Positions 34,430 to 42,158 of a stretch of 64,000 bases of DNA are shown here, in pieces. Both the position numbers and the translations under genes were made by a program. Source of the DNA: Candidatus Binatia bacterium (GTDB lineage: Bacteria; Desulfobacterota; Binatia; UBA12015); NCBI GenBank assembly GCA_029243485.1, contig JAQWRY010000037.1, positions 1 to 64,000 of the forward strand, read 5' to 3'. Numbering within the stretch: position 1 is the first letter of the stretch; each line of letters begins with the position of its first letter. The notes below the pieces were generated by a model. It worked only from the letters and a program-made list of their open reading frames with translations. It was not told the origin of the DNA and ran no database searches.

Positions 34430-36091
34430 CTACGACCGAGGCTCGGAAGCGGGGGCCGGCCCCTTCCGCTCTTTGCGAGGCTGACGACGTGCGAAGAGTT
34501 CGAAACCGATCTCTCCCTGCGTGAAGGAACTGCTGAGCAAAGGGTCCAGACTCGTGTACAGGCCGCTCGAGAAGAAGTCCGACCGATACGTCCCGACGAG
34601 ATCGTACCCCGCACGGCCCGAACGCAGTCCGTCTAGATCCTCCTCGAAGCGGGCGAGCCCGCGCGAGTACACCGAGTTCGAAACGATGTCCGGCAACACG
34701 AAGTAATCCGGATCCGACGAGAGCCAGTCGCCGGGCTCTCGCAACTCGAGCGGCAACTCGAAGAAGGCGAAGGGAACCTGCAGCCCGATCCATGCAGCGT
34801 AGTAAGACGGCGTCGCGATCGTCGCCCCCTCGACCCGCGCCTCCGAACGCTGAACCGCGTCCGCCACCTGCCACTGTTGGTCGACCGAGAACCTCGACAC
34901 CTGAGAGAACGAGACGGCCGCCGAGTACACCAACGCAATGCTCACGAGTCCGGCCGCAAGCCGTTTCGCCGGAATATCCGCCAGGAACATCGCCGCGAAC
35001 AACACGAAGAGCGGCACGAACGGAAGCAGGTATCGAACCTCGAAGCTGTTCGAGAGCCCCGCGCTCAGGAGGTAGACGGAAACGGTCACCAGCAGCAGCT
35101 GGTCCGCCACGGTCCGCCGCCGAACCGCCCAGACGACACCACCCAGCCCGAGCAGATAGATCGCCCAGCCGCACGCGTACGGAAACGCGACGGCGAGTTG
35201 ATACACGTACGGATGCCCCAGTCTGCCAAGCCCCGGAGCGAGATTCTTCTGCCACCAGAGCACGTTCTCCCAAGACGTAATCTCTCCGTAGAACGCGAGG
35301 ATCTCCGCGACGTAATCCGCGTGCCACACACACAGCGGACACGAGACGAGGACGCCGACACAGAGGCCAAGGAGACTCCACGCAGTGAGCAAAACGAACG
35401 TCGCGACACTTCGCCTCTCGAACGCGACGCGGGAAATCGCCCACGCAACGGCGACGGCAGCGAGCAAGCCGGAGTACTTCGTACCGAACGCGAGACCCGC
35501 CAGGGCCCCGGCGCCGAATGAGATTCGAGCCTCGCCCCGGATCGCGAGCTCGTAGGATGCCCACACGATCGCGGTCATCCAGAAGACCACGAGTGGATCC
35601 GTCGAGATGTAGTGCGCCTGCATCACCGACAACGGCGCGACCGCCATCAGCCCGGCGGCGAAGAGGCCCGCGCGCACCGAGTGGAGTCGGGTCGCGAAGA
35701 GACCGACGAGGCCAACCACCAGGACCGAGAACGACGCGGCGACCACTCTGCCGACGAGGAGCCCCGACTTCTGCACCTCCCACGGAGAGGGGATCCAGCC
35801 CATGAGCGTCGAGAACCAGGTCGAGAGACCCAGCGCGTACCCCATCCCTGTAGGATAGAGGTATGCCGATGCGCGGTCGGGCCGAGCAAACGAGTTCAGA
35901 CGGAGAGGAACGAAGTCGCCGGTGTACCGCCGCCAGAGCTGCAGCTCATCGGAGAAGGCCATGCCCTCGTCGATGCCCCAGTGGAGCCGCCAGAACCGGG
36001 CCGCGCCGGCAACCGCGAGAATCCCGGCGCAGGCGAGCCCGAGGGAGATCCAGCCGAACGGGAGGGTCGGGTCACGCTCCTCGGCCGTCAT
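34430..36091 (-). CDS. Membrane glycosyltransferase (ArnT/PMT-like, GT-C)
   Basis: This 553-aa integral membrane protein starts at the ATG at 36091. About eleven hydrophobic helices form a GT-C type enzyme that would use a polyprenyl-phosphate sugar. The first periplasmic loop has WGIDEGMAFSDELQLWRRYTGDF with the conserved acidic residues. ALAGLAFGTKYSGLLA and FEVRYLLPFVPLFV are typical of PMT_2/ArnT-like members. The last 20 residues (RRQPRKERKGPAPASEPRS) are basic, Pro-rich and end right beside the IS remnant, so the original C-terminus may have been altered. Acceptor and sugar are unknown. Confidence 0.8.
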   Translation of the reverse strand: MTAEERDPTLPFGWISLGLACAGILAVAGAARFWRLHWGIDEGMAFSDELQLWRRYTGDFVPLRLNSFARPDRASAYLYPTGMGYALGLSTWFSTLMGWIPSPWEVQKSGLLVGRVVAASFSVLVVGLVGLFATRLHSVRAGLFAAGLMAVAPLSVMQAHYISTDPLVVFWMTAIVWASYELAIRGEARISFGAGALAGLAFGTKYSGLLAAVAVAWAISRVAFERRSVATFVLLTAWSLLGLCVGVLVSCPLCVWHADYVAEILAFYGEITSWENVLWWQKNLAPGLGRLGHPYVYQLAVAFPYACGWAIYLLGLGGVVWAVRRRTVADQLLLVTVSVYLLSAGLSNSFEVRYLLPFVPLFVLFAAMFLADIPAKRLAAGLVSIALVYSAAVSFSQVSRFSVDQQWQVADAVQRSEARVEGATIATPSYYAAWIGLQVPFAFFELPLELREPGDWLSSDPDYFVLPDIVSNSVYSRGLARFEEDLDGLRSGRAGYDLVGTYRSDFFSSGLYTSLDPLLSSSFTQGEIGFELFARRQPRKERKGPAPASEPRS

Positions 36092-36420
36092 GGCGCTCGC
36101 ATTCCGGATTTCGTCCCACGCATCAGAGTTTACGGGCCGCGGAGGGCCGTAATCCGCTCGAATCCATAGGCGGACTGCCAGACGCACGCAACCGACGGGC
36201 GGAAGAGCACCCGGCGAGCCGGCACGCCGGCCTGCAGCCCAAATAGTCCCGCGCAGCGGGAGACCGCCCCCGTAGCTCCACGCAGATCGACCGGCAGCCG
36301 CCCCGGGCTTTACCGTACTGCCCGTTCGCTGCCGGGATAGCCCTATGAATCATTGGGATAGTCCGGCCAACCTGAGGAGCCCGCCCAGGAGACCTCGCCC
36401 GGTCCTGTCCGTCCCAGCTC
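36092..36420. other. Non-coding interval with GC-rich hairpins
   Basis: These 329 bases lie upstream of the glycosyltransferase. They contain several GC-rich inverted repeats, such as GCCGGCACGCCGGC near 36216 and CCCGCGCAGCGGG near 36248, but no gene with a start and ribosome-binding site. I looked for a tmRNA because smpB is near, and saw no tmRNA acceptor or T arm. No other RNA family is recognisable. Confidence 0.4.
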
Positions 36421-36786
36421 TCGCCCTCGTCGTCCCCTTCGGCGGTCGATGTCCCCGTCCCCGGCCGCTCCGGTCGTGTCCGCTGTGACAAGAACACCGG
36501 CGACCTGAAAGTCAGCGAGTCCAGGTCGAAGGCGCTCTCCGGCGCGACCTTCCTGATGCCGATGGCCGGTGGACCGGACGATCCCCGAATCGTCGGCTTG
36601 ATTCGCTACTGCAACCAGTTCGACCCGCCGTACCAGAAGGACGGCGCCGTCGATGCGATCTGGGAGGCCAAGGTCAAAGGGTCGGAAGCGACCGCACCGG
36701 CCGTCTGCCCCGAGCCCCGACCGCCGCTACCGTACAGCTCGGCTTCCGCCGCCTTCGTGACGACGACCTCGAGCTTGCGGCGCTGA
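36421..36786 (+). pseudogene. Possible 5'-truncated gene fragment
   Basis: The frame is open from about 36376 to the stop at 36786. It gives CDKNTGDLKVSESRSKAL, then FLMPMAGGPDDPRIVGLI, YCNQFDPPYQKDGAVDAIW and a Pro-rich end. The stretch looks like real protein (balanced composition, two Cys) but has no start codon before the ATG at 36556, which has no ribosome-binding site. It may be the C-terminal piece of a lost exported protein. I do not recognise the family. Confidence 0.3.
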
Positions 36787-36888
36787 GTCGCGCCGCCTGA
36801 GAACTCTCCGCTTCCTCGGCGGACGAAGACGCGAACGGATCGCAAGGTTCGGGCGCATTTTCGTTTGCGGAGCCGGCGCCTGGCGAAG

Positions 36889-37362
36889 TCAACGTCCGCG
36901 GTTCGCAGATTTCATCGCGCGATCGATCTCGCGCTTGCTCTCCGCTTTCTTGATGTCGTCGCGCTTGTCGTGGTGCTCTTTGCCCTTGGCCAGGCCGAGC
37001 TCGATCTTCACTCTACCACCCTTGAAGTACAGCCGGGTGGGCACGACCGTGAAGCCCTTCTCGCGGATCTTGCCGGCCAGCCGGTCGATCTCCCGCCTGT
37101 GCATCAGGAGCTTTCGGGGCCGATCCGGGTCGGGGGCCTCCTTGCCGGCATGACCGTAAGGGGAGATGTGGACGCCGACGAGAACCATCTCGCCGCGGCG
37201 CGAGATCCGCGCGTAGGAATCGCGGAGATTGACCTTCCCCTCCCGCAGAGACTTCACCTCGGCACCCAGCAGCGACAGGCCCGCCTCGAACTTCTCCTCG
37301 ATGAAGTAGTCGTGGCGCGCCTTTCGATTGACGCTAATGTTCTTTTCGCCCGCCTCGGCCAT
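36889..37362 (-). CDS. smpB: SsrA-binding protein SmpB
   Basis: This partner of tmRNA in trans-translation is 157 aa from the ATG at 37362. It is a compact OB-fold protein with ISVNRKARHDYFIEEKFEAGLSLLGAEVKSLREGKVNL at the start. GVHISPYGHAGKEAPDPDRPRKLLMHRREI follows, and then GFTVVPTRLYFKGGRVKIELGLAKGK. The C-terminal tail KRDDIKKAESKREIDRAMKSANRGR is the part that enters the decoding centre. Longer upstream readings run into the divergent promoter region. The ssrA gene itself is not in this window as far as I can see. Confidence 0.95.
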   Translation of the reverse strand: MAEAGEKNISVNRKARHDYFIEEKFEAGLSLLGAEVKSLREGKVNLRDSYARISRRGEMVLVGVHISPYGHAGKEAPDPDRPRKLLMHRREIDRLAGKIREKGFTVVPTRLYFKGGRVKIELGLAKGKEHHDKRDDIKKAESKREIDRAMKSANRGR

Positions 37363-37456
37363 CGCGGGACCAGAGGTAGCAGACGACCGGAGACCCGGAT
37401 AGCGGCTCCCCTCCAGGCGTTTTCCGACGGGCGTACAAACGCTAAGGGTAAGGACT

Positions 37457-37804
37457 GTGAGTCTCCTCGTGACAGCCACTCTAGCCAGTGCCCTCGCCGC
37501 CGTGTTCGGCGGCATCCTGCTGGTCCGCCGGGCCGATGCCCGCAGCGCCTCGCCCGCGGGGGCCGCGGACCCGGCCCCCGCCGATCCGACCACTCCCCTC
37601 GGACGACTCAAGGGGGTGATTCAATCCGGCGACTGGGGAGCCGCCCTTCCGTCCCTCCTCGCCCTCGGCGGCATCCTCGGTGTCATGCTCTTCGGCGCAC
37701 TGGCTCTGATCTTCGCACTCGACCAGGCGCGCAGCGGCTGGCCGATGCTCATCCTGGCCATCCTCACGGCCGGATGGGCCCTCCGAGAGTACCTCCGGGC
37801 CTAG
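37457..37804 (+). CDS. Small membrane protein, three predicted helices
   Basis: This 115-aa protein has a hydrophobic N-terminal helix (about 2-23), an Ala/Pro-rich linker (about 27-48) and two adjacent helices (about 65-88 and 93-110). No cofactor or catalytic motif is seen. It starts with GTG, and the sulfotransferase gene begins 9 nt after its stop on the same strand, so they are probably cotranscribed. The function is unknown. Confidence 0.65.
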   Translation: MSLLVTATLASALAAVFGGILLVRRADARSASPAGAADPAPADPTTPLGRLKGVIQSGDWGAALPSLLALGGILGVMLFGALALIFALDQARSGWPMLILAILTAGWALREYLRA

Positions 37805-37813
37805 GACGCAACC

Positions 37814-39058
37814 ATGCGTTGGCAGCCACCGCCGCGAGCACCGTGGGTCGACCAACTAAACGCACTCGGCGAGAACCTCGACGGTGGAGGTCGCTCCTTG
37901 GTCTCGCTCGACGCGGCCGGGCTCCTGCGCGATGCGGCGGCCGGGACCGGCCTCGACGATTTCGGCGACGATTGGTTTCGGGAACCGCTAGGCGTCCTGC
38001 TGCGCTCGTTCGAGGAGGAGGCCAAGCTCACACTCGTCGGCCGCCTCATCGCGCGCGCCGACGTTCAGCGACTTCTCTCGAACCGTCTGCGGATCGAAGA
38101 CCACGTGAAGCGACACCCCGAGATCGGCGACCAGAAGATCGAGGCGCCCATCGTCGTCACCGGTCTCGGCCGCGCCGGCACGACCTTCCTTCACGAATTG
38201 CTCGCGCAGGATCCGGACAACCGTGTCCCAATGCTCTGGGAGATGATGTACTCAGTCCCGCCGCCCGAGACCGCGACGTACGAGACAGACCCGCGCATCC
38301 TCGCCTCGCACCGCGAGATCTCGCTGATGGACGAAGTCGTACCGGCCTTCCAGAGCATGCAGGAAGTCGCGGGCGACCTCCCAAACGAGTGCATCTTCCT
38401 CGTCGCCCATCAGCTCTCGACCGACAAGTTCATCGGGGAGTTCGACATTCCGAGCTACATGGGGTGGACGAGTTTCAACGACCAGCGCCCGGCGTACGAG
38501 TACCACCAGAAAATCCTCCGCCTTCTCCAATCCCGACACCGGGGCACGCGGTGGGCGCTGAAGGCACCGAGCCACCTCCACCTGCTTCCCACCCTGTTCG
38601 CCACCTACCCCGACGCCCGCGTCGTCATTCCCCACCGAGACCCGCTCCGCGTCCTCGGCTCGCTCTCGAACTTGATGGCGTCCCTGCGCTGGATGCGAAG
38701 CAACGAGGTCGACTACGATGGCATCGTCGCGGCCATGAACTTCGGCGCGCAGTACCAGATGGACAACCTCTCGCAGCAGCGCGACGACGGCACGGTCCCG
38801 ACAGATCAAATCCTCGACATCCGCTACGTGGACCTGGTCGCCGACCCCATCGCGACCATGAAGCGCATCTACGCCTACTTCGAAATCACGTTCAGCACGG
38901 CGTTCGAAACCCGACTGCAGGCGAGGCTCGGGTCACGTCCCCGCGGGGACCGCGCGGCACACGAGTACACCTTCGACGATACGGGACTCGACCTCGCCAA
39001 AGAGCGCGCGAAGCACGCCGGGTATCAGGAGCGCTACGACGTTCCGTCGGAACTCTGA
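37814..39058 (+). CDS. Sulfotransferase-family protein
   Basis: The 414-aa protein is of the Sulfotransfer_3 type and would transfer sulfate from PAPS. The 5'-phosphosulfate loop reads PIVVTGLGRAGTTFLHELLAQDPDN at about 115-139. Later RWALKAPSHLHLLPTLFATYPDARVVIPHRDP carries the 3'-phosphate-binding Arg and Ser region. DILDIRYVDLVADPIATMKRIYAYF resembles the dimer/KxxFTVxxxE region. There is no signal peptide. Many soil and marine proteobacteria encode several of these with unknown acceptors (lipids, sterols or carbohydrates). Confidence 0.85.
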   Translation: MRWQPPPRAPWVDQLNALGENLDGGGRSLVSLDAAGLLRDAAAGTGLDDFGDDWFREPLGVLLRSFEEEAKLTLVGRLIARADVQRLLSNRLRIEDHVKRHPEIGDQKIEAPIVVTGLGRAGTTFLHELLAQDPDNRVPMLWEMMYSVPPPETATYETDPRILASHREISLMDEVVPAFQSMQEVAGDLPNECIFLVAHQLSTDKFIGEFDIPSYMGWTSFNDQRPAYEYHQKILRLLQSRHRGTRWALKAPSHLHLLPTLFATYPDARVVIPHRDPLRVLGSLSNLMASLRWMRSNEVDYDGIVAAMNFGAQYQMDNLSQQRDDGTVPTDQILDIRYVDLVADPIATMKRIYAYFEITFSTAFETRLQARLGSRPRGDRAAHEYTFDDTGLDLAKERAKHAGYQERYDVPSEL

Positions 39059-39089
39059 TGCGACCCCGTCGACGGCGGTACGGTCGTCG

Positions 39090-40010
39090 TCAGGAACCGA
39101 GACCGGTCGCCTCGGCGCTGATCTCCCACAACCGGTCCTGTACAGATTCCTTGGCCGCGAGCTTCGGAGCGCGCGTCGGCTTGCAGTCTGCGAGGTACTC
39201 CCCGCCCGTCTCTGCGTACTCCGGTGCGGTCGCCGCGTAGACGCTCGTCGCCGCGCCGCCGCCGACCTTCTTCATCCACGGCCACATGAAGAGGCCGAGA
39301 ACGATGAACGGACCGGATTGCGACCGCGCGAGTTCGGTCCGCACGATTCCTGGATGCAACGCGTTCGAGGTGATGCCCTCGGCCGCGTAGCGCCGCTGGA
39401 AGGTCCGCGTGAACATCAAGTTCATCAGCTTGGAACTTCCGTACGCCTTCCAGCCACTCCACTTCTTTCGTTCCCAGTTGAGGTCGTCGAGCTCGGTCGT
39501 GAGGCCCGACATCTGCATCGCCTCGGAGGCGACGTTGACGACCCGGGCCGAGCCGGCGGCACGCAGGGGATCGAGCAGCAGGTTCGTGAGTAGGAAGTGG
39601 CCCAGATGATTGGTCCCATAGTGCGCTTCGAAGCCATCCGAGGTCTCGCGCCGATCCGGAAGCATGACACCCGCATTGTTCAGGAGGAGATGAATCGGGC
39701 GGTTCTCGTCCTTGAGGTCGCTTGCAAATGAGCGGATGGACGCCAGAGATGCCAGGTCGAGTTCGCGCAACTCGAAGGACTCGGGCGACAGAGCACCTTC
39801 GGACTCACGCACAATCGTCTTGCGCGCCTTGGTCGCCTTACCGATATCGCGGCAGGCCATTACGACGCGGGCTCCGCGAAGCGCCAACACCCGAGCGGTC
39901 TCGAGGCCGATCCCTGCATTCGCGCCGGTGACGATCGCGGTCTTCCCAGCGAGATCGACTCCGGCCGAGACCTCTTCCGCGGTGGACTTCCGATTCGGCT
40001 TGGACATCAT
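39090..40010 (-). CDS. Short-chain dehydrogenase (retinol-dehydrogenase-like)
   Basis: This 306-aa NAD(P)-dependent SDR has the cofactor motif TGANAGIGLETARVLALRGARVVMACRD, with the Arg favouring NADP. HLLLNNAGVMLP, the Ser segment RVVNVASEAMQ, and the catalytic Tyr-Lys in KAYGSSKLMNLMF follow. NALHPGIVRTEL completes the classical SDR set. It resembles retinol-dehydrogenase/WW-oxidoreductase-like bacterial SDRs. The substrate is unknown. It converges on the sulfotransferase and diverges from the lipoprotein gene at 40104. Confidence 0.9.
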   Translation of the reverse strand: MMSKPNRKSTAEEVSAGVDLAGKTAIVTGANAGIGLETARVLALRGARVVMACRDIGKATKARKTIVRESEGALSPESFELRELDLASLASIRSFASDLKDENRPIHLLLNNAGVMLPDRRETSDGFEAHYGTNHLGHFLLTNLLLDPLRAAGSARVVNVASEAMQMSGLTTELDDLNWERKKWSGWKAYGSSKLMNLMFTRTFQRRYAAEGITSNALHPGIVRTELARSQSGPFIVLGLFMWPWMKKVGGGAATSVYAATAPEYAETGGEYLADCKPTRAPKLAAKESVQDRLWEISAEATGLGS

Positions 40011-40103
40011 CCACTGCCTACCATGCCGCGACCGGCCCCCGCAGCGGTTAGGCTCGCCGTGGGACTCATGCTAACCCTCGCCGCCATGAAAGAGAAGAGA
40101 GCC

Positions 40104-40697
40104 ATGTTCAAGAGCAAGTGTTTTATCAGCCTCGTGGGTGCGACCTGCGCCCTGACGCTCGTCGCCTGCGCGCCCAAGCGGAAAGTCGACGACACGGGCA
40201 CGGTTCAAGCGGCCACCGTCGAGGAGGCGGTCGTCGAGGGGCACGCCACGGTCACCAAGGTCGACAAGAAGAACCGTAAGGTCACGGTCAAGCGAACCGA
40301 CGGCCACTCGGTGACGCTCGACCTCGGCCCGGAGGTTCAGAACCTCGACCAGATCGACCCCGGCGACGACGTGAAAGTCGCCTACTACGAGTCGGTCGCC
40401 TTCGATGTGAAGGTCCCCGGCAAGGCAACGCCCGGCGTCACGATGGTCGGCGGCGCAGACGTCGCCGAGAAGGGCAAGAAGCCCGGCGCCATGGGTGCAC
40501 GGATAGTGACCGTGACGTCCACGATCGAAGCGATCGGCGACGACCCGCCGTCGGTTACCTTGAAGGGCCCCGAGGGCGGCACCCGCAAGATCAAGGTCGA
40601 GAACCCCAAGTACCTGGAGAACGTCGAGGTCGGTGATCTCGTCGAGATGATGTACACCCAAGCGGTCGCGATCAGCGTCGAGGAAACGACCAAGTAA
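40104..40697 (+). CDS. Lipoprotein of unknown function
   Basis: From the ATG at 40104 (AGAAGAGAG just upstream) the protein is 197 aa. A second ATG at 40086 would add six residues. The signal peptide ends at lipobox LVAC. The mature protein has two similar halves of short beta strands: TVTKVDKKNRKVTVKRTDGHSVTLDLG with GDDVKVAYYESVAFDV, and TSTIEAIGDDPPSVTLKGPEGG with GDLVEMMYTQAVAISV. This suggests a duplicated OB- or barrel-like fold. No enzyme motif is seen. Confidence 0.75.
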   Translation: MFKSKCFISLVGATCALTLVACAPKRKVDDTGTVQAATVEEAVVEGHATVTKVDKKNRKVTVKRTDGHSVTLDLGPEVQNLDQIDPGDDVKVAYYESVAFDVKVPGKATPGVTMVGGADVAEKGKKPGAMGARIVTVTSTIEAIGDDPPSVTLKGPEGGTRKIKVENPKYLENVEVGDLVEMMYTQAVAISVEETTK

Positions 40698-40726
40698 GTC
40701 GCAACGTTCAACGGCGAGAGTGCGCG

Positions 40727-41725
40727 GGGCGGGGCTCCCTGCTCTGCGCACTCCTCCCGATCTCCCCTGCGGGGCACGCCGGATTGATCCCCGACGTCCT
40801 GCCCGAGCGTCTGCGCGTGACGCTCGAGTAGGCCGCCGAGAACATCGGCAAGTGGAGCTTCACGTGGGACGAAGGCCTGTATCTCGACTCACCCGAACAG
40901 TACGGGACCTTCAAGCTCGGAGGGCGACTCCAAACCGACGCGGGCGTCGTCATCCCCCGTGCGGCGATAGACCAAGAATTCGGCATGGGAGGCTCCGCTG
41001 CGCGCGCCGTCGTCCGCCGCGCTCGCTTCTACGTGTGCGGCACCACGGGCAAGCACGTCGCCTGGAAGCTCCAATACGACTTCGCGAATCAGCTGTTCGC
41101 CGACATCTACCTCGCGCTCCGCGAGATCGGCCCGGTCGACCTCGTTTTGCTGGGCCACTTCAAGGAACCGTTCTCCCTCGAAGAGTTGGTGAGCAGCAAT
41201 CAGACCGTGCTCATGGAACGCGGCCTTCCAAACGCGCTTCTCACCGGCAAAAAGACGGGAGCATCCGCGTTGCAGGCGTTCCTCGACAACCGCCTCACCT
41301 TCCAGATCAGCATGTTCGCCGACACGTCCAACGTCGAGCAACTCGGCGACACCTTCAGTCAGACGGGTTCCGGCTTCGGAGTCGAGGTCGCTTACACCGC
41401 GGGTCGGCTCTACACGCAGAAGGCGGGGATTCTGACCAAGGCGGCGGTCGTGGACCAGGGAACGCGGACGTTTCACGGCCTCTACGTGCTGGCCGCCTGG
41501 CTCCTCACCCACGACCACCGACTGTTCGAGGGACAGCGCGGGATCTGGGGACGTGTCACGCCGCGGTGCGATGCGTTCACTTCCGGTTGCTGAGGAGTCT
41601 GGGAGGTCGCCGCACGCTTTTCACGTCTCGACCACGAGAGCGGCGCGTCCCGCGGTGGGATCCTGAACGACACCACGCTCGGACTCAATTGGTACCTCAC
41701 GGACACGACGACCTGCCGCCGATCA
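40727..41725 (+). pseudogene. Dead phosphate-selective porin (OprO/OprP-like)
   Basis: One frame reads as an outer-membrane porin: a signal-like LLCALLPISPAGHA, then YGTFKLGGRLQTDAGV and FYVCGTTGKHVAWKLQYDFAN. LGHFKEPFSLEELVSSNQTVLMERGLPNAL is the phosphate-porin signature region. TFHGLYVLAAWLLTHDHR and GVWEVAARFSRLDHES close it, ending LGLNWYLTDTT. In-frame stops occur at 40829 (TAG) and 41591 (TGA). The start is lost and the last strands are missing where panD begins. The protein cannot be made full length. Confidence 0.88.
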
Positions 41726-41750
41726 ATCTTGGGTCAGGCCCCAGCGCCGA

Positions 41751-42158
41751 TCAGACGGCGACGACCGCGCCTACTGCACTCTGGTGTTTGATCCGGTTCT
41801 CGTCGTCGACCATTACGATCATCGGCTTGTGGGCGCGCGCGGCGTCTTCTTCGATCCACGTGAACGCACCGATGATCAAGAGATCTCCCTCGGAGACCTT
41901 CCTGGCGGCCGCTCCGTTGACGCAAATTACGCCGGAGTCTGGCTCGCCTTCGAGCGCGTACGTCTCGAAGCGCTCACCGTTGGTGACGTTCCAGATCTGA
42001 ACGGCCTCCCACTCGAGGAGGTCCATTCCTTCCATCAGCGTCTTGTCGACAGTGATGGACCCCTCGTAGTGCAGGTCGGCGCCGGTGACGGAGGCGCGGT
42101 GGATCTTGCCTCGCAGGACTTTGCGCATGGGCTGAGTCTTGGCCATGACGATGCTCAT
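41751..42158 (-). CDS. panD: Aspartate 1-decarboxylase
   Basis: This makes beta-alanine from aspartate for pantothenate. The 135-aa pro-enzyme contains LRGKIHRASVTGADLHYEGSITVD, where self-cleavage between Gly33 and Ser34 gives the pyruvoyl group. The later segments NGERFETYALEGEPDSGVICVNGAAAR and GDLLIIGAFTW are typical. The first ATG overlaps the panBC stop as TGATG. An internal ATG (residue 11) matches the usual family start, so the N-terminal ten residues are an extension or untranslated. It is the last gene of the pan operon. Confidence 0.95.
   Translation of the reverse strand: MSIVMAKTQPMRKVLRGKIHRASVTGADLHYEGSITVDKTLMEGMDLLEWEAVQIWNVTNGERFETYALEGEPDSGVICVNGAAARKVSEGDLLIIGAFTWIEEDAARAHKPMIVMVDDENRIKHQSAVGAVVAV

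Noticed and set aside
36092-36500. Possible tmRNA (ssrA) next to smpB
   Set aside because: I saw no tRNA-like acceptor/T arm and no tag-peptide frame ending in Ala-Ala. The hairpins there do not fit a tmRNA.
40829-41593. TGA/TAG recoding (selenocysteine or suppressed stop) in the porin
   Set aside because: The start and C-terminal strands are also missing, and there is no SECIS-like element that I can see, so simple decay is the better explanation.
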